A DNA stretch of 36,755 nucleotides, taken from Tieghemiomyces parasiticus. Taxonomy: Eukaryota; Kickxellomycota; Dimargaritomycetes; Dimargaritales; Dimargaritaceae. Below are positions 10,107 through 22,999 of the stretch, in pieces. The stretch covers positions 1-36,755 of the forward strand of contig JANBPT010000423.1 of the NCBI GenBank assembly GCA_027575765.1, given 5' to 3'. Below the pieces are notes generated by a model that was given only the letters and a program-made list of their open reading frames with translations, was not told the DNA's origin and made no database searches. Numbering within the stretch: the first letter of the stretch is position 1; each line of letters starts with the position of its first letter. The position numbers were made by a program, and so were the translations under genes.

Positions 10107-11612
10107 ATGGCCCACTTTATTTGTGATGTGTGCCAGGCGGTCCTCCCCCAGTCCACGCTCCAGAAACACCTCAAGCGGTGCCGTCGGGTGCGGTTTTCGT
10201 GCCTTGGCTGCCGTACGGACCTCCTAGGTGACGACTATTTGCACCATAATCGGTGCTTTACACCCGAAGAGAAAGCTGCGTATGAGACTAAGAATGTAAG
10301 CCCATAGCTGGACTGAGATACATATATCGACATTTTCTAAGGCTCCGTCGAGGGATATGCCGTGTTAGTTGGAGCTGGAAGCCTTCTTACCGGATCGACA
10401 GCCTTGCAACCTGCCTTAGATATTGATACGACACCAAGATATTGACCGTTGCTGGCCGATTTGTGCTTTCATGGATTCCTGTACTTACCTCGCCCACCGA
10501 TGTAATTTATCGTAAACTAGACGAATTTGTATCCGTCGGCTGCCGATATAAAGAAGGAAAGCACCGCTGGAGATTCGCCCGCTGTACCTTATAACAAGGC
10601 GCCTGCGGTAGGCAACCTGATCGGCCAGCCCACCCTGACACTACCCGGCAGCCATGATTCTACACCAAAGACCATGGAGCCGCCCCAACCCGACCGCACC
10701 TTGCCTACCAAGCGCGGAGCCTCACCGCTACGCTCAAAGTCTCCCATAAAGTCCGTCCGACGTGACAATCTGTCCCCGGCGCGCGCCCGTCGCGAATCCA
10801 CATCGAGTGACTCGTCGTCTGAATCTTCCGACGCCTCCGCATCGAGTGACTCGTCGTCTGAATCTTCCGACGCCTCCACATCGAGTGACTCGTCGTCCGA
10901 ATCCGTCGACTCCTCAAAGAGTTCTCATACTGCACCTATCCGGCGTAACACCATCACGAAAGACTCCCGCCCCACGGTTCGTACACTTCACGATGCGAAA
11001 TCGAAGGCGGCATTTGAAATGTCGTCCGTGCGTGGAGTGGACAATTGGAGCCCCACAGGACACCTTGGAACCGACGTGGTCCGATGCCTGAAGAGTGTGA
11101 TCCCATTATTTGACGGGCCGTTTAATATTCCGGAGTTAATCGAGAAGGCCCGAAATATCCTCCTCGAGCAGCCAAACTGCAAATATACCGCACGGGAGAT
11201 CGAATTTTGGATCAAAGGGGTAAGTTAATAGGGGGGAATGTGCTCTTTTGGCTTGGCTTTCATCAGTGAGAGAGGAATGGGGAGGCGAACTAGCCCGGGT
11301 TTAAAGCGCTGCGGTGTAAGCGAACCGCCCAATAACTCATAAAACTCGGTTCCACATGGAGGACCAAATCGTGGTGAATAAGGAGCCCTCGGACTGGTCC
11401 CATTGTCAATCCCATTAATAGTCTAGAGTCCCTTCGCAACTCCCTCCACTCAACGCCACGCCCCACTTGTATAGAGTTTGGAACTCAAACGCACGGTAAA
11501 TGGGTACGCGATCTTCACTCCATCTTCTAGTCAACCCCAGATTCCCCAGCAGACCTACAGCCAGGTCAGTAGCATCTTTGCCCAGCCGGGTGTCTTTGGT
11601 GATGATGATTAG
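10107..11612 (+). CDS. LYAR-like zinc-finger paralogue, copy 3, with Ser/Asp repeat
   Basis: Three exons (10107-10295, 10521-11219, 11475-11612), all phase 0, give 341 residues. Both C2HC fingers are present with the same spacing as copy 1 (C6, C9, H21, C25; C32, C35, H47, C50). The middle exon carries a basic segment and then about 39 residues of SSDSSSESSDAS-type repeats, a likely casein-kinase-2 phosphorylation tract like those of nucleolar proteins. A helical domain follows (FNIPELIEKARNILLEQP). The last intron follows WIKG, at the place seen in the paralogues. The last exon begins SLELKR and ends GVFGDDD. A 57-nt intron inside this exon is possible but not needed, since the frame stays open. 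Confidence 0.75.
10801..10917 (+). repeat. Tandem 39-bp coding repeat, three units
   Basis: Units start at 10801, 10840 and 10879 with CATCGAGTGACTCGTCGTC. The first two are identical apart from the final base; the third diverges at its end. Each encodes 13 residues of Ser, Asp, Glu and Ala in the third LYAR-like protein, so copy-number change keeps the frame. Confidence 0.9.
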
Positions 11613-11700
11613 GTTTGTGTGCCTCACTATCGCCTCCGACGGGGGTCTCCATTCATATGGATACCGCTTTATACAACACTGTCTTAGTCATCTCAATTAG

Positions 11701-11879
11701 GTTGGATTGCCGGCTATGCTAAAGACACTGCATTTACCAATAAACAGATTACATTCAAGGTGGACCGGGCAGGGCAACCGGCAACGTGGCCGACCCCTGC
11801 CGCAGAGCAAGTCAGAAATACACGGGAATTGAAGAAGGTATCTCTCGGCACCAGGCGAGTAACCGCTCGACAGGGTTGA
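11701..11879 (+). CDS. Orphan coding-like exon between LYAR copy 3 and DUS2
   Basis: After an acceptor-like CTCAATTAG the frame is open for 58 codons plus a TGA. The residues look like real protein (FKVDRAGQPATW, then EQVRNTRELKK). A possible donor GTATCT follows the KK. A leading GT would need a one-base leftover from an upstream exon. Splicing from within the last exon of LYAR copy 3 (GTGATG after VF) would give that phase, making this an alternative 3' exon, but the donor is weak. No family recognised. Confidence 0.35.
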
Positions 11880-11997
11880 TTTCTGGGTACCTAAAAGGCT
11901 GAGTTACGTCATGTTAAGGCGAAAGCGAGCGTGGTTTAGACCACAAGACACTAACACCATCACAATGTCACCGTTTGGGATGGCGCGAGCCGTACGC

Positions 11998-15086
<3,089 letters not shown>

Positions 15087-15158
15087 TGCCCACTGGCGGA
15101 TTCGAACCACCGATCTTCTGTTTACGAGACAGACGCTCTACCACTGAGCCAAGCAGGC
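15087..15158 (-). tRNA. tRNA-Thr(CGU)
   Basis: The 72-nt minus-strand sequence folds as a full cloverleaf with no intron. The acceptor stem GCCTGCT pairs with AGTGGGC, using two G-U pairs, and is followed by discriminator A. The D arm is GCTC/GAGC. The anticodon stem TCTGT/ACAGA encloses loop CTCGTAA, anticodon CGT reading ACG (Thr). The T arm contains GGTTCGAATCC. A box (TGGCTCAGTGG) and B box are intact. A TTTT pol III terminator lies a few bases past the 3' end. A uridine is present at position 20, the usual Dus2 target. Confidence 0.93.
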
Positions 15159-15809
15159 CGGATGTTCCTAGAGTGTAGTATATAATATATATTATATTAC
15201 CTGTAAAAATTTCCACAAACCGTCTTTTTGTGACAGTGCTTCACATCATGGCCTTGCAGTTCGCACCTGAGGTGCCAATCGACCCATACCAGTTAAGGTG
15301 CATTGAGTCAAGATTTGAGTTTGCGGGCTTATCACACAAAGATCTAGCCGGTCGTTAGGCAATGTACACAACCCGGGCTAGAGATTTTTAATGATGTAGC
15401 AATTATGATTTTTTAGAGGCAGTCATAGTCGTGGGTTTTACTTGGTGGGGGGGCGATGGGAGCAGTGAAAAGATATACTGAGTTGTTTACAGAGTTCATG
15501 GCAGTCACCACAGCACTTATCACCTAGCATTAGGCGGATTTGGTCAAGGTTGGTCGACTGGCCAATTTACTTCTTCCTGTAGTTCGAATTTCCTGGGACG
15601 ATTATTGGTCAGGTGACCAGATTTCTTATAGGCATATTCCCATCAACTGAGTGTAGGGAGGGCGGCACTAGGTAGGCAGAGACCTGGGGGTCCTTGTCCT
15701 ATGGACATTGTGGGCCTATCTATAACCTAACAATCGCCCTTGACCTCGTTACGCCTCCTCTCTCTCTCAATCGTATTACCCCCGATTGCTCGATACATAC
15801 ATTTTCAAT
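15159..15809. promoter_or_regulatory. Region between tRNA-Thr and RPS25 (eS25 promoter)
   Basis: An AT-rich stretch (15177-15200) lies just upstream of the tRNA. The part before 15810 turns pyrimidine-rich (CCTCCTCTCTCTCTC near 15752), common in fungal ribosomal-protein leaders. No ORF of note. Confidence 0.45.
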
Positions 15810-16683
15810 ATGGTACGTCGTCACACTGGTTTTCAACGACGACACCGCGTACATTCCCAGGGCATGAGAAACCATCCATCCATCCGTCAACGATGTCCAC
15901 CGAATTGTTGGCCAGTTGGTACACGTATTGCCGGAAATTCCATCGAGTCGAAAGCGGGGACCCCTCCGATGCAGTTCCCTACCGTATCGACCGACCGACG
16001 ACGGATGGATGGACGGACGCTACTCGCGCGGCCAGTGGGCGTCAACGCTCTCCGTGACAGACATAACGGAGATTTCTGTCGGCCGAATGTCTCATTTCTC
16101 ACATGGATTCGCCGATCCAGTTCCGGAGGTAGAGATGCTCTTATAGTTCCACATTCTAACTCACTCTGTCCCGTTCTCTGTTTCACATCTACCGATCCTT
16201 TTTGTAGGCCAAGAAAGAAGCCGTCAAGGGTGGTGCCGCTGGCAAGAACAAGAAGAAGTGGTCTAAGGGTAAGGTCAAGGACAAGGCCAACAACGCCGTC
16301 ATGTTCGACCAGGCCACGCTTGACAAGCTGATGAAGGAGGTGCCCGCCTACAAGCTCATCACCCCGGCCGTGCTCATCGACCGTCTCCGCATCAACGGCT
16401 CGCTCGCCCGCGCCGCCCTCAAGGAGCTCGAGGCTCAGGGTACCATCCGTCTCGTCTGCAGCCACCACGCCCAGAAGATCTACAGTAAGTTATTCAATGT
16501 CCAAAACGGTCTGTTGGCTGAGACGCGTATTGTTACTCAACGTTGGAACACCCTTATTGAGCAGTCATGATGTCGACGCTAACGTATTTTTCTCTGACCT
16601 ATTCCCTCTTCCCCTTCATACAATTATCAGCCCGCGCCACCGCCGCCGCCGAGGAGGAGGAGGCCGCCGCTGTTGCCGCCTAG
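15810..16683 (+). CDS. RPS25: 40S ribosomal protein eS25 (RPS25)
   Basis: Three exons: 15810-15812 (ATG alone), 16208-16484 and 16631-16683, giving 110 residues, a normal length. The Lys-rich N terminus and [12 protein letters not shown] are followed by the winged-helix core: [35 protein letters not shown] and [16 protein letters not shown]. The end is acidic and Ala-rich. eS25 sits on the head of the small subunit near the E site. The intron directly after ATG (395 nt) starts GTACGT, has CTAAC as a plausible branch site near 16161 and ends TTTTTGTAG. Start-codon introns are common in fungal ribosomal-protein genes. Codons are strongly GC3-biased, as expected for high expression. A 193-codon antisense ORF is a shadow. 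Confidence 0.95.
15872..16016. repeat. Inverted repeat inside RPS25 intron 1
   Basis: CCATCCATCCATCCGTC at 15872-15888 is matched on the opposite strand by GACGGATGGATGGACGG at 16000-16016, 16 of 17 positions pairing as Watson-Crick. The loop is about 110 nt. In the pre-mRNA this could form a hairpin that brings the donor and the branch/acceptor region of the long intron closer. I found no C/D or H/ACA snoRNA boxes. Confidence 0.7.
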
Positions 16684-17724
16684 TAAGCATGCCTGCTTTG
16701 CCATTATAGCCCTCGTTCAACGTCTTGGCCGACTGTCGCTACCCGTCCACCTTGGAACAGTCTGTCGCTTCTCGACGCGGATGTTTTGATTTCTGAATAT
16801 AAAAAGCTACTGGATTCGTATGTTGGTTATTTTAGGATACAGGCTCTTTAGACGCGGTTAATGAGCGAGATGCCGATGCAGTTGGATGCTTAGTGTACTA
16901 CGTGACTGCCTGGGTAATGTGGATGAGATGATCGACTGGGCCAGACGAGACCGATGCAGTAGCTGTCAGGTTGGCATCATGGATCCATCGTTGGTCGGGC
17001 TCCAAAATGGGTGTATAGAACAGGTCTCCGTCATCCGTAAGTCACACAACACTTTGGTTCGTCCAGCGATATAGTAAATTGGCATCGATGGGGGCAACCG
17101 GCTCTTATCGTTGGTGTTTTAGCTCCTTAAGGAACGAAGGCTCGCAATAGACAGTTGAATGGGCCCATCAGAGAACCCTTACAGTAATTAGGCTATGATG
17201 CTGCAGCGCTTTTTAGGCATACTATATCTCTGGCTTGGCGATTATGTAGGCTTACTCGGTGATTTTTCTCAGTAATATTATATACATATATATGCAAACG
17301 CTCATTCTCTTGGGCTGCGGGGCGGGGCGCGAAGGGTTCTGACTATACTCAGACAGGGTGCCCTTAGAGATCCTTGTCAAGGATCCCATAAAATGGAGGG
17401 ACCCCTCTCGCCATACTCCAATCACAAAGGTGTTGCTTAATCGACCAGGCGGCGGTGTACTTATAGCCACCTCGGATGGCGCATTTTAGGTCCACTAAAT
17501 CATACAATTATAAAGACCATTCACCCCCTGATGCATTTGTTATAGTTGAACCGATGGTGAAACTCAAAATATGCGACATGGTGATCGTCATTGGGCGTAC
17601 ACTTAGATGGGCGACAAGCAATGCCGCTATTCACATACTTTCCTTCGTATGACGTCGGGTGTCAAACGAAGCGTTATCGGTAGGGGGTGGGTTACAGCGC
17701 CAAAGTATCAAACAGGCCAAGGCC
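16684..17724. other. Downstream of RPS25, no firm gene
   Basis: The first 120 nt are the likely 3' UTR. A plus ORF at 16886-17074 ends near a good donor (GTAAGT after 17035) but has no recognisable partner exon or family. AT-dinucleotide runs occur at 17275-17295. Confidence 0.3.
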
Positions 17725-18463
17725 TCACTGCAGGATGGCAGAAATGGGCGCCTGGTTAGGTGATTTTGCGCGCAACGCCGCGGCGGGGGGAAAGTCGTCG
17801 GCGGCAGCTAAGGGCTGGTAGAGCACCACAGCAGTGGCCATTGGGTCCGGGGTACTGAGGGAGGGCATCATTGACAATAACTCAGCAGGGTCGAGCGCCA
17901 CAGGACCTTGTTGACTAGATTGCTGAGGTTACGGTCGGCGACATCGGTGTCCACGGTGATATGACGGTAGGTGCTGAGTACTGCGCAGGCGTCCGTAAAC
18001 AGTGTCGGATTCTCAAGTAGTTTGTAGGCATCAACAGGCTCCAGTCTGCTGTTGGCGCTATCGGACATGTTAAGGATTTGATGGAGGCCTTCATTGGATC
18101 CGCAACATAACATGGGTGGTATAGGATACGAAAGTCAGGTGTAGTGGATGTCGCTGGTTAACTTAAAAATATCGGATGCCGAAGATGCAGCCCAGTCTAG
18201 GATTACATTTTAGGGTCAATTAGGATGGCTTGCCGGATGTCAGCCGTACCTAGCCGGTAAGGATTGCATGTGTATTAAAACCCGAGTCTACAACAGTAAT
18301 CAACATACCTGGCATCTGTAGTATTGTAATTGGTCTCGGGCAATACTGTAAACGTAGTGGTTGGCCTGGGCGAGACGAAGTAGTGTCGGACAAGTGGCTA
18401 TATTGAGTACTAGGTGATAGAGTTCCGAGGGATGGGAGAGAGGAGGTGAGCCCCCTGCTCTGC
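17725..18463 (-). pseudogene. Decayed F-box-like gene
   Basis: An exon-like stretch from about 18463 to 18309 encodes an F-box-like helix set (PSELYHLVLNIATCPTLLRL) and ends at a good donor (GTATGT). A second open block, 18113-17870, continues in the style of fungal F-box proteins (YKLLENPTLFTDACAVLSTY) and stops. About 20 nt before that stop, a different frame takes over and runs to TGA at 17727 (LDPAELLSMMPSLSTPDPM). The two frames join smoothly if one base is missing near 17898-17904. No start codon is evident and the middle part cannot be joined in phase. A pseudogene or an assembly error fits better than an intact gene. Confidence 0.4.
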
Positions 18464-18948
18464 CGGTTTAGCACGTGGGATGGCACTAGATATGGTCTCA
18501 AACCCTGTGAGCGCTACGGCGGCATAGGGAAGAAGGGTTACCAGGTACGTGATTTCCTGGGCTGTCCCAAGCGTAGTTGCCAGGATGTGAAGTCACCGCT
18601 TAAGCAACCTATCGGGGCCGATGCTGAGGAGGAAAGCAATGCAATCAAGGGCAATAGCGGGAGCAAACAGACAATAGGTGAACAAAACAGCAACGCTATG
18701 TACCCTGAGGCAGACAACAAGCGGATGGTACGTAGAGGCCGACACCGTTACCTCGTGGCTGTATGGTTTTTTGTGGCTATGCGACGAAGTCGTCGGAACC
18801 GCTCCCAGTCCGCCGGTCAGCCCTGGATTCAGATCGCCAGGGCTCATTGGATGGGAGGTCGAAGGCCGCGTTCGCGGCTGCCTCGGAACTGACGAGCTTG
18901 GTGAAGAAAACAATATGGTATATTGGATCGCACCTTTCCAACTTCTAA
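18446..18948 (+). CDS. Possible two-exon gene, unrecognised
   Basis: The frame opens near 18446 and runs to 18727, where a GTACGT donor follows an ATG codon. A 62-nt intron with an AAG acceptor joins it in phase to 18790-18948 (stop TAA). The second part looks like real protein (GRSKAAFAAASELTSLVKK), and the first has a Cys/Gly/Lys-rich start and a polar middle. The start codon is missing or lies in an unseen upstream exon, and AAG acceptors are rare in this window. The 5' edge overlaps the decayed F-box-like gene on the other strand. Confidence 0.3.
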
Positions 18949-20162
18949 CAACTGAGGGCCCACACAGCCTAGCGCCGACCACAGGTACACGCTCGCTGTA
19001 TTACGAGCCTTAGCCTGTCCAGTCGCGCAGGGCTGCGGCCTGCATCACCCCTTGTCTGACCATTCGAGGTAAAAGCGAGCCCAATAGGGGCCGCCGGTGG
19101 CCATCGTCGCGGCCGGTCGGTGGTAGCGGGGAGATCCAGACCACACTTTCCTCCTCGTTTGGCAGCCTCCGGTTTACTATGATCTGTCACTTACCAGCCA
19201 AGCCATAGAGAGCGGCCAGGGAGCCGCTCTCATTCGAGTTACGCCCTGCCTTATTCGCTTGACCAACCCAATGGATGCGAAAAATTGCCACCACTCCTAG
19301 TGCTTGATGTCGCCAATTTAGAGCGACATCTGTGTATTTGTAATAAAGGGGCGGGCCTGATACGATTCGACAGAAGACCTTAGGGGGGGGAATCTCTGCC
19401 CGAAGGTCGGAGATAACCCAGCGTGTTCGCTGGCCACCTACGGCCTGACACGTCAGTCGATCAAACCTCTCCCATTTTCACACTTTGACCACTGCGACCC
19501 TCCCCCCCCATCCCCCCATGCGCGTGAGTACAATGGCCCACCCCGAAGACACCCATGACGCGGCCATGGTATTTGATGGTCGTCTTCGTGCTTCATTAAT
19601 TAGCACCGCCGCTGGGTCCCGTCTAGGTTGGTCTTGTGAGTGCCACCAGAGCCAGTTGGAAGGCGGGAATGGCCATATAGGCAATAAGTGTACGTTTCGC
19701 AACCCGGAGGGGTTCGGAAGGGGCTTAAGAACTTCCCGTATTTCGGCGGCCAGGCTCAACCGTTCTTTTTTTAACGACCCTCGTCCTCACGATCGGCGAC
19801 GGCTCCCCGTAACCTCCCGGGCTGCTGCGCCCACCATGCCCCATTCCGGCAGGACCGTGTCACCCACAGTGCAGCCATCTAGCGCCTTGCCCGCCCACTG
19901 GCGGGGCCGTGCCTGGCGCATGGAGGTTTAAGACTCGGCTCCGTGCTTGAAGCCGTATTCGAAGGCTGGCCCCACTACCAACCTTTATATTAGGCTCCCC
20001 GCCTTCCACCCCTCCATGGCGTCCCATATACATAGTCAAACTCCCCCTGAACTACTGTCGCTTACTAACTAGCCTACTTTAACTGTAGGTACAGCCCCTG
20101 CCACCTCTACTGCCCCCCACATTTGCCCATCCGCCTCGGTCATTCCGTGTCCATTCCTTACC
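18949..20162. other. ERO1 upstream region, no firm gene
   Basis: Long GC-rich ORFs on both strands at 19485-19931 overlap each other and have no family. I do not call them. The stretch nearest ERO1 (19980-20160) is pyrimidine-rich with a CTAAC-type motif, as in a leader or a 5' UTR intron. A stress-element-like palindrome lies at 19446. Confidence 0.3.
19446..19455. promoter_or_regulatory. UPR-element-like palindrome TGACACGTCA
   Basis: The site reads TGACGTGTCA on the minus strand, containing the TGACGTG core bound by ATF6/XBP1/Hac1-type bZIP factors. A CAGCGTG, the core of the yeast UPR element, lies about 26 nt upstream. Both are about 0.7 kb upstream of the ERO1 ATG. Ero1 genes are classic unfolded-protein-response targets, but the distance is large and such short sites arise by chance. 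Confidence 0.3.
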
Positions 20163-22999
20163 ATGCCGCCCAAGGCCAACCCGGTTCCTACCCGGACCTC
20201 CCAGCCATCTGTCACTCCAGCCCGGTCCCGGACCTCAATCCGTTCCTCACAGGCCGTGCTCGTCCTGGTACCCCTGCTGGCCTTCGTAGCCGCCTTCGCC
20301 GTTCCATTCCTTCAGCAGCACTGGTGGGAGATTTCTACCTCCGTGCGCCGTCTCTGGTCACCGCCTGTTGACGACATTTGCCGGGTAAGCCTCGAAATCT
20401 TCCGTACGCGGGTTGGTATGCTGAACCTAGCGCATCCGAAATCGACCCCCGCGCAAGCCACCACCTGCCCAAAGGCTACAGCCCTGTTGCATGCCTATGC
20501 TAATGCACACCTACACTACATCCCCTTCTTCACCAACCCTCCCTTTTCGCCATCCCGGTGTCTAGTTAAGGGAGAGCGGCGCCATTGATGACCTGAGGTG
20601 TGAATTCCACGCTATCGAGTCGGTGAACGACCAGCTAGCCGGTGTCCTGCGGCAGATTGCCCAGGCTTCGTACTTCAAGTACTACAAGGTAAGCGAGCAG
20701 CCTTGGTTTAAACGGAAGGATGCTGTAGATATTGGACCACGTAGCCAGGGCTGAGGCCAAATAATTGTCCCCCCCTCTGACTGTGCTGCTAACTGACCAC
20801 TAATCTGTCTCATTCTTATAACCTACTTCACCCCTGGATCGTCAGGTTGACCTCTACAAGGACTGTGCCTTCTGGAACAGTAACGGACACTGTGTGCTCC
20901 GCGATTGCGCCGTCGAGACAGAAGATGAGGTAGGCAGCGGTGACTGGTGAACATCGCGAGAGCCGGTTTGCACTCGCTTGTCGCACGTTGGCCGTAGCCA
21001 CTCGATACTAATTTTGACAATTCCATCTCTGCTTCGCCCGACGGACAACCCTTAATGTTGATTGCACTTTGCCCAGAACTCGATACCTATCGAGTGGCGT
21101 TCTGAGAATCGACCCATCGACAAGGTCGACTTTGCGCCCTTCGGCAGTGTAAGTAAAATGGGGAAATACCGATATGATGCACGGCTACTGCGCCCCGGTG
21201 TCGACTCTTTGGCGGAGACTGGCGTTGGATAAGCCGGAAACGTTTAGACTCTGTACTGATCATTGCTTTCCTTGCCAACATTTTTTTTCCCTCTGTCGTC
21301 GTACCCTCATATCCGATTCCTCGCGGTTTCCCAGGGGTTCCAACCTTTCCAAAAGTGCGACTACGCTGACACAGACTTTTGCGTAGCTCAGGACGACGAC
21401 TCGACGGGTAAGTATATGGCTGCGAGGAGTGGTGCTTTATTGTCACTGACTAACCAGCCACTTTTATTTCACTCGTCCTTCTCTAACTAACTTCTTTCCA
21501 CTTGTACTGCCACCCTGATTATCTGTTATTTTTTTCTTCAGAGGGAGTCTTCGTTGACTTACTGAAGAATCCAGAGCGCTTTACAGGTTACACTGGCGAG
21601 ACCGCAAACATTATTTGGCGCTCCATCTACGAGGAGAACTGCTTTGACATCCCGTTGCAGCTGCGCCGACTGCAAAACGATGCGGGTGACAGCTGCCAGC
21701 AGCCCGCACACCGCCTACATGAAGTTAACGAGTGCAAGGAGAAGCGCGTGTTTTACCGCGTCATTTCAGGTGGGTCTCGTCGCCCTATACACTTGCCCCA
21801 ATCGTGTGGCTGACTGTCCCGTATCCTTTCTAAGCTTTATCCATCTAGTTTGCTAATATCGTACCACATCTCCCTTACGCCACCTGACCCCTTATCTACG
21901 CTCCCACCTCCCCTCTCTACACAGGTCTCCATGCTTCGATCTCCACGCACCTGTGTCAAGAGTACTTTAACGTCACGACGCAAGAATGGGTAGGTTATTG
22001 ACCGCCGTCCGTCGCGCTAGAATTCTAATCCCGCGGCCATTGCCGTACAGAATCGCGGCCCACCTGTTCGATATTTACCAACTAACCGGCTGGCCGTACT
22101 GGGTATATGCCCATTTGTCAAACTCACCACCACCCCTGCCTGGTCAGAGCCCTAACCTGGAGTGCTTCATGAGCCGCGTTGGCCGATTTCCCGAGCGCCT
22201 GGAAAACATATACTTCAACTATGCCATTCTTCTGCGCTCCGTCTTCAAGCTGCAAAAATACCTGACCGACAGCACCTATTGTATCGGTAACCCCGAGGAG
22301 GAGCGCTGGCTCAAGGTAAGTGCGGGATGCCCACATGGAGTGATTCGTCTCATCCTGTACCGATTGGCCTCCTAGGCGCACCATCATTAGCCACGGAGCT
22401 CACTTCACTTACCTCTTGGCTACTATTTCATTCACTCCCCCTCCCACTCGACTACGGTACGACCTCGCGATATATGCACATTGACCAGGCCAAGGTCGAG
22501 GAACTGGTGTCGGTATGTCTGACTCTCCCAGAGACGTTCGATGAAAAGCAAATGTTCACGGGCCCCGACGCCATCGTCCTTAAGGAAGAGTTCAAGGACC
22601 GCTTCCGCAATGTTTCGCGCATCATGGACTGCGTTGGTTGCGAGAAGTGCCGCCTCTGGGGTAAACTGCAAACGCGTGGGGTGGCCACAGCCCTTAAGAT
22701 CCTCTTCTCCTACGATGATACGGAGTTGCCGATGTAAGTACTGTCGATCAGATTGGCGGCCAATAGGTTGCTCAGCGGACACAATCCTCCGTCCGCTTTT
22801 CTACCAACGATTACACTGTGCTAATCATCGATTTCGCGTCGCCAAACTGCTCGCTCCACCCCACATTGACAGAGGTTTCGAACTGGACCGCGGCGAGATT
22901 GTCTCACTTATCAATACGTTGAATCAGTTCTCCAAGTCCCTCAGCGCTATCTCGAGCTTTCACCGCATGTATCACCAGCAACATCACTCACTCTTTTAA
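20163..22999 (+). CDS. ERO1: Endoplasmic reticulum oxidoreductin 1 (thiol oxidase)
   Basis: Ten exons join in phase: 20163-20384, 20566-20688, 20846-20929, 21077-21148, 21335-21407, 21542-21769, 21925-21989, 22148-22315, 22489-22733 and 22873-22999, giving 468 residues. Ero1 is the FAD enzyme that reoxidises protein disulfide isomerase with O2 in the ER lumen. A hydrophobic segment at about 30-48 acts as signal or anchor. The shuttle pair is CVLRDC (C131, C136) with C122 upstream. The FAD-binding core includes [18 protein letters not shown]. The active-site triad CxxCxxC is C393-C396-C399 in [15 protein letters not shown]. The C-terminal helix matches the family ([20 protein letters not shown]). 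The second exon's acceptor (TCTAG) is the least certain. It converges on the receptor gene. Confidence 0.93.

Noticed and set aside
11496..11552. Possible 57-nt intron inside the last exon of LYAR copy 3
   Set aside because: GTAAAT and CAG borders exist, but the sequence is in frame, stop-free and protein-like, and the paralogues have one last exon.
15887..16468. 193-codon minus ORF across RPS25
   Set aside because: It is antisense to a conserved ribosomal-protein exon and continues into its intron.
19533..19931. Pro/Ser/Arg-rich plus ORF upstream of ERO1
   Set aside because: GC-rich open frames exist on both strands here; no splice context or recognisable motif.
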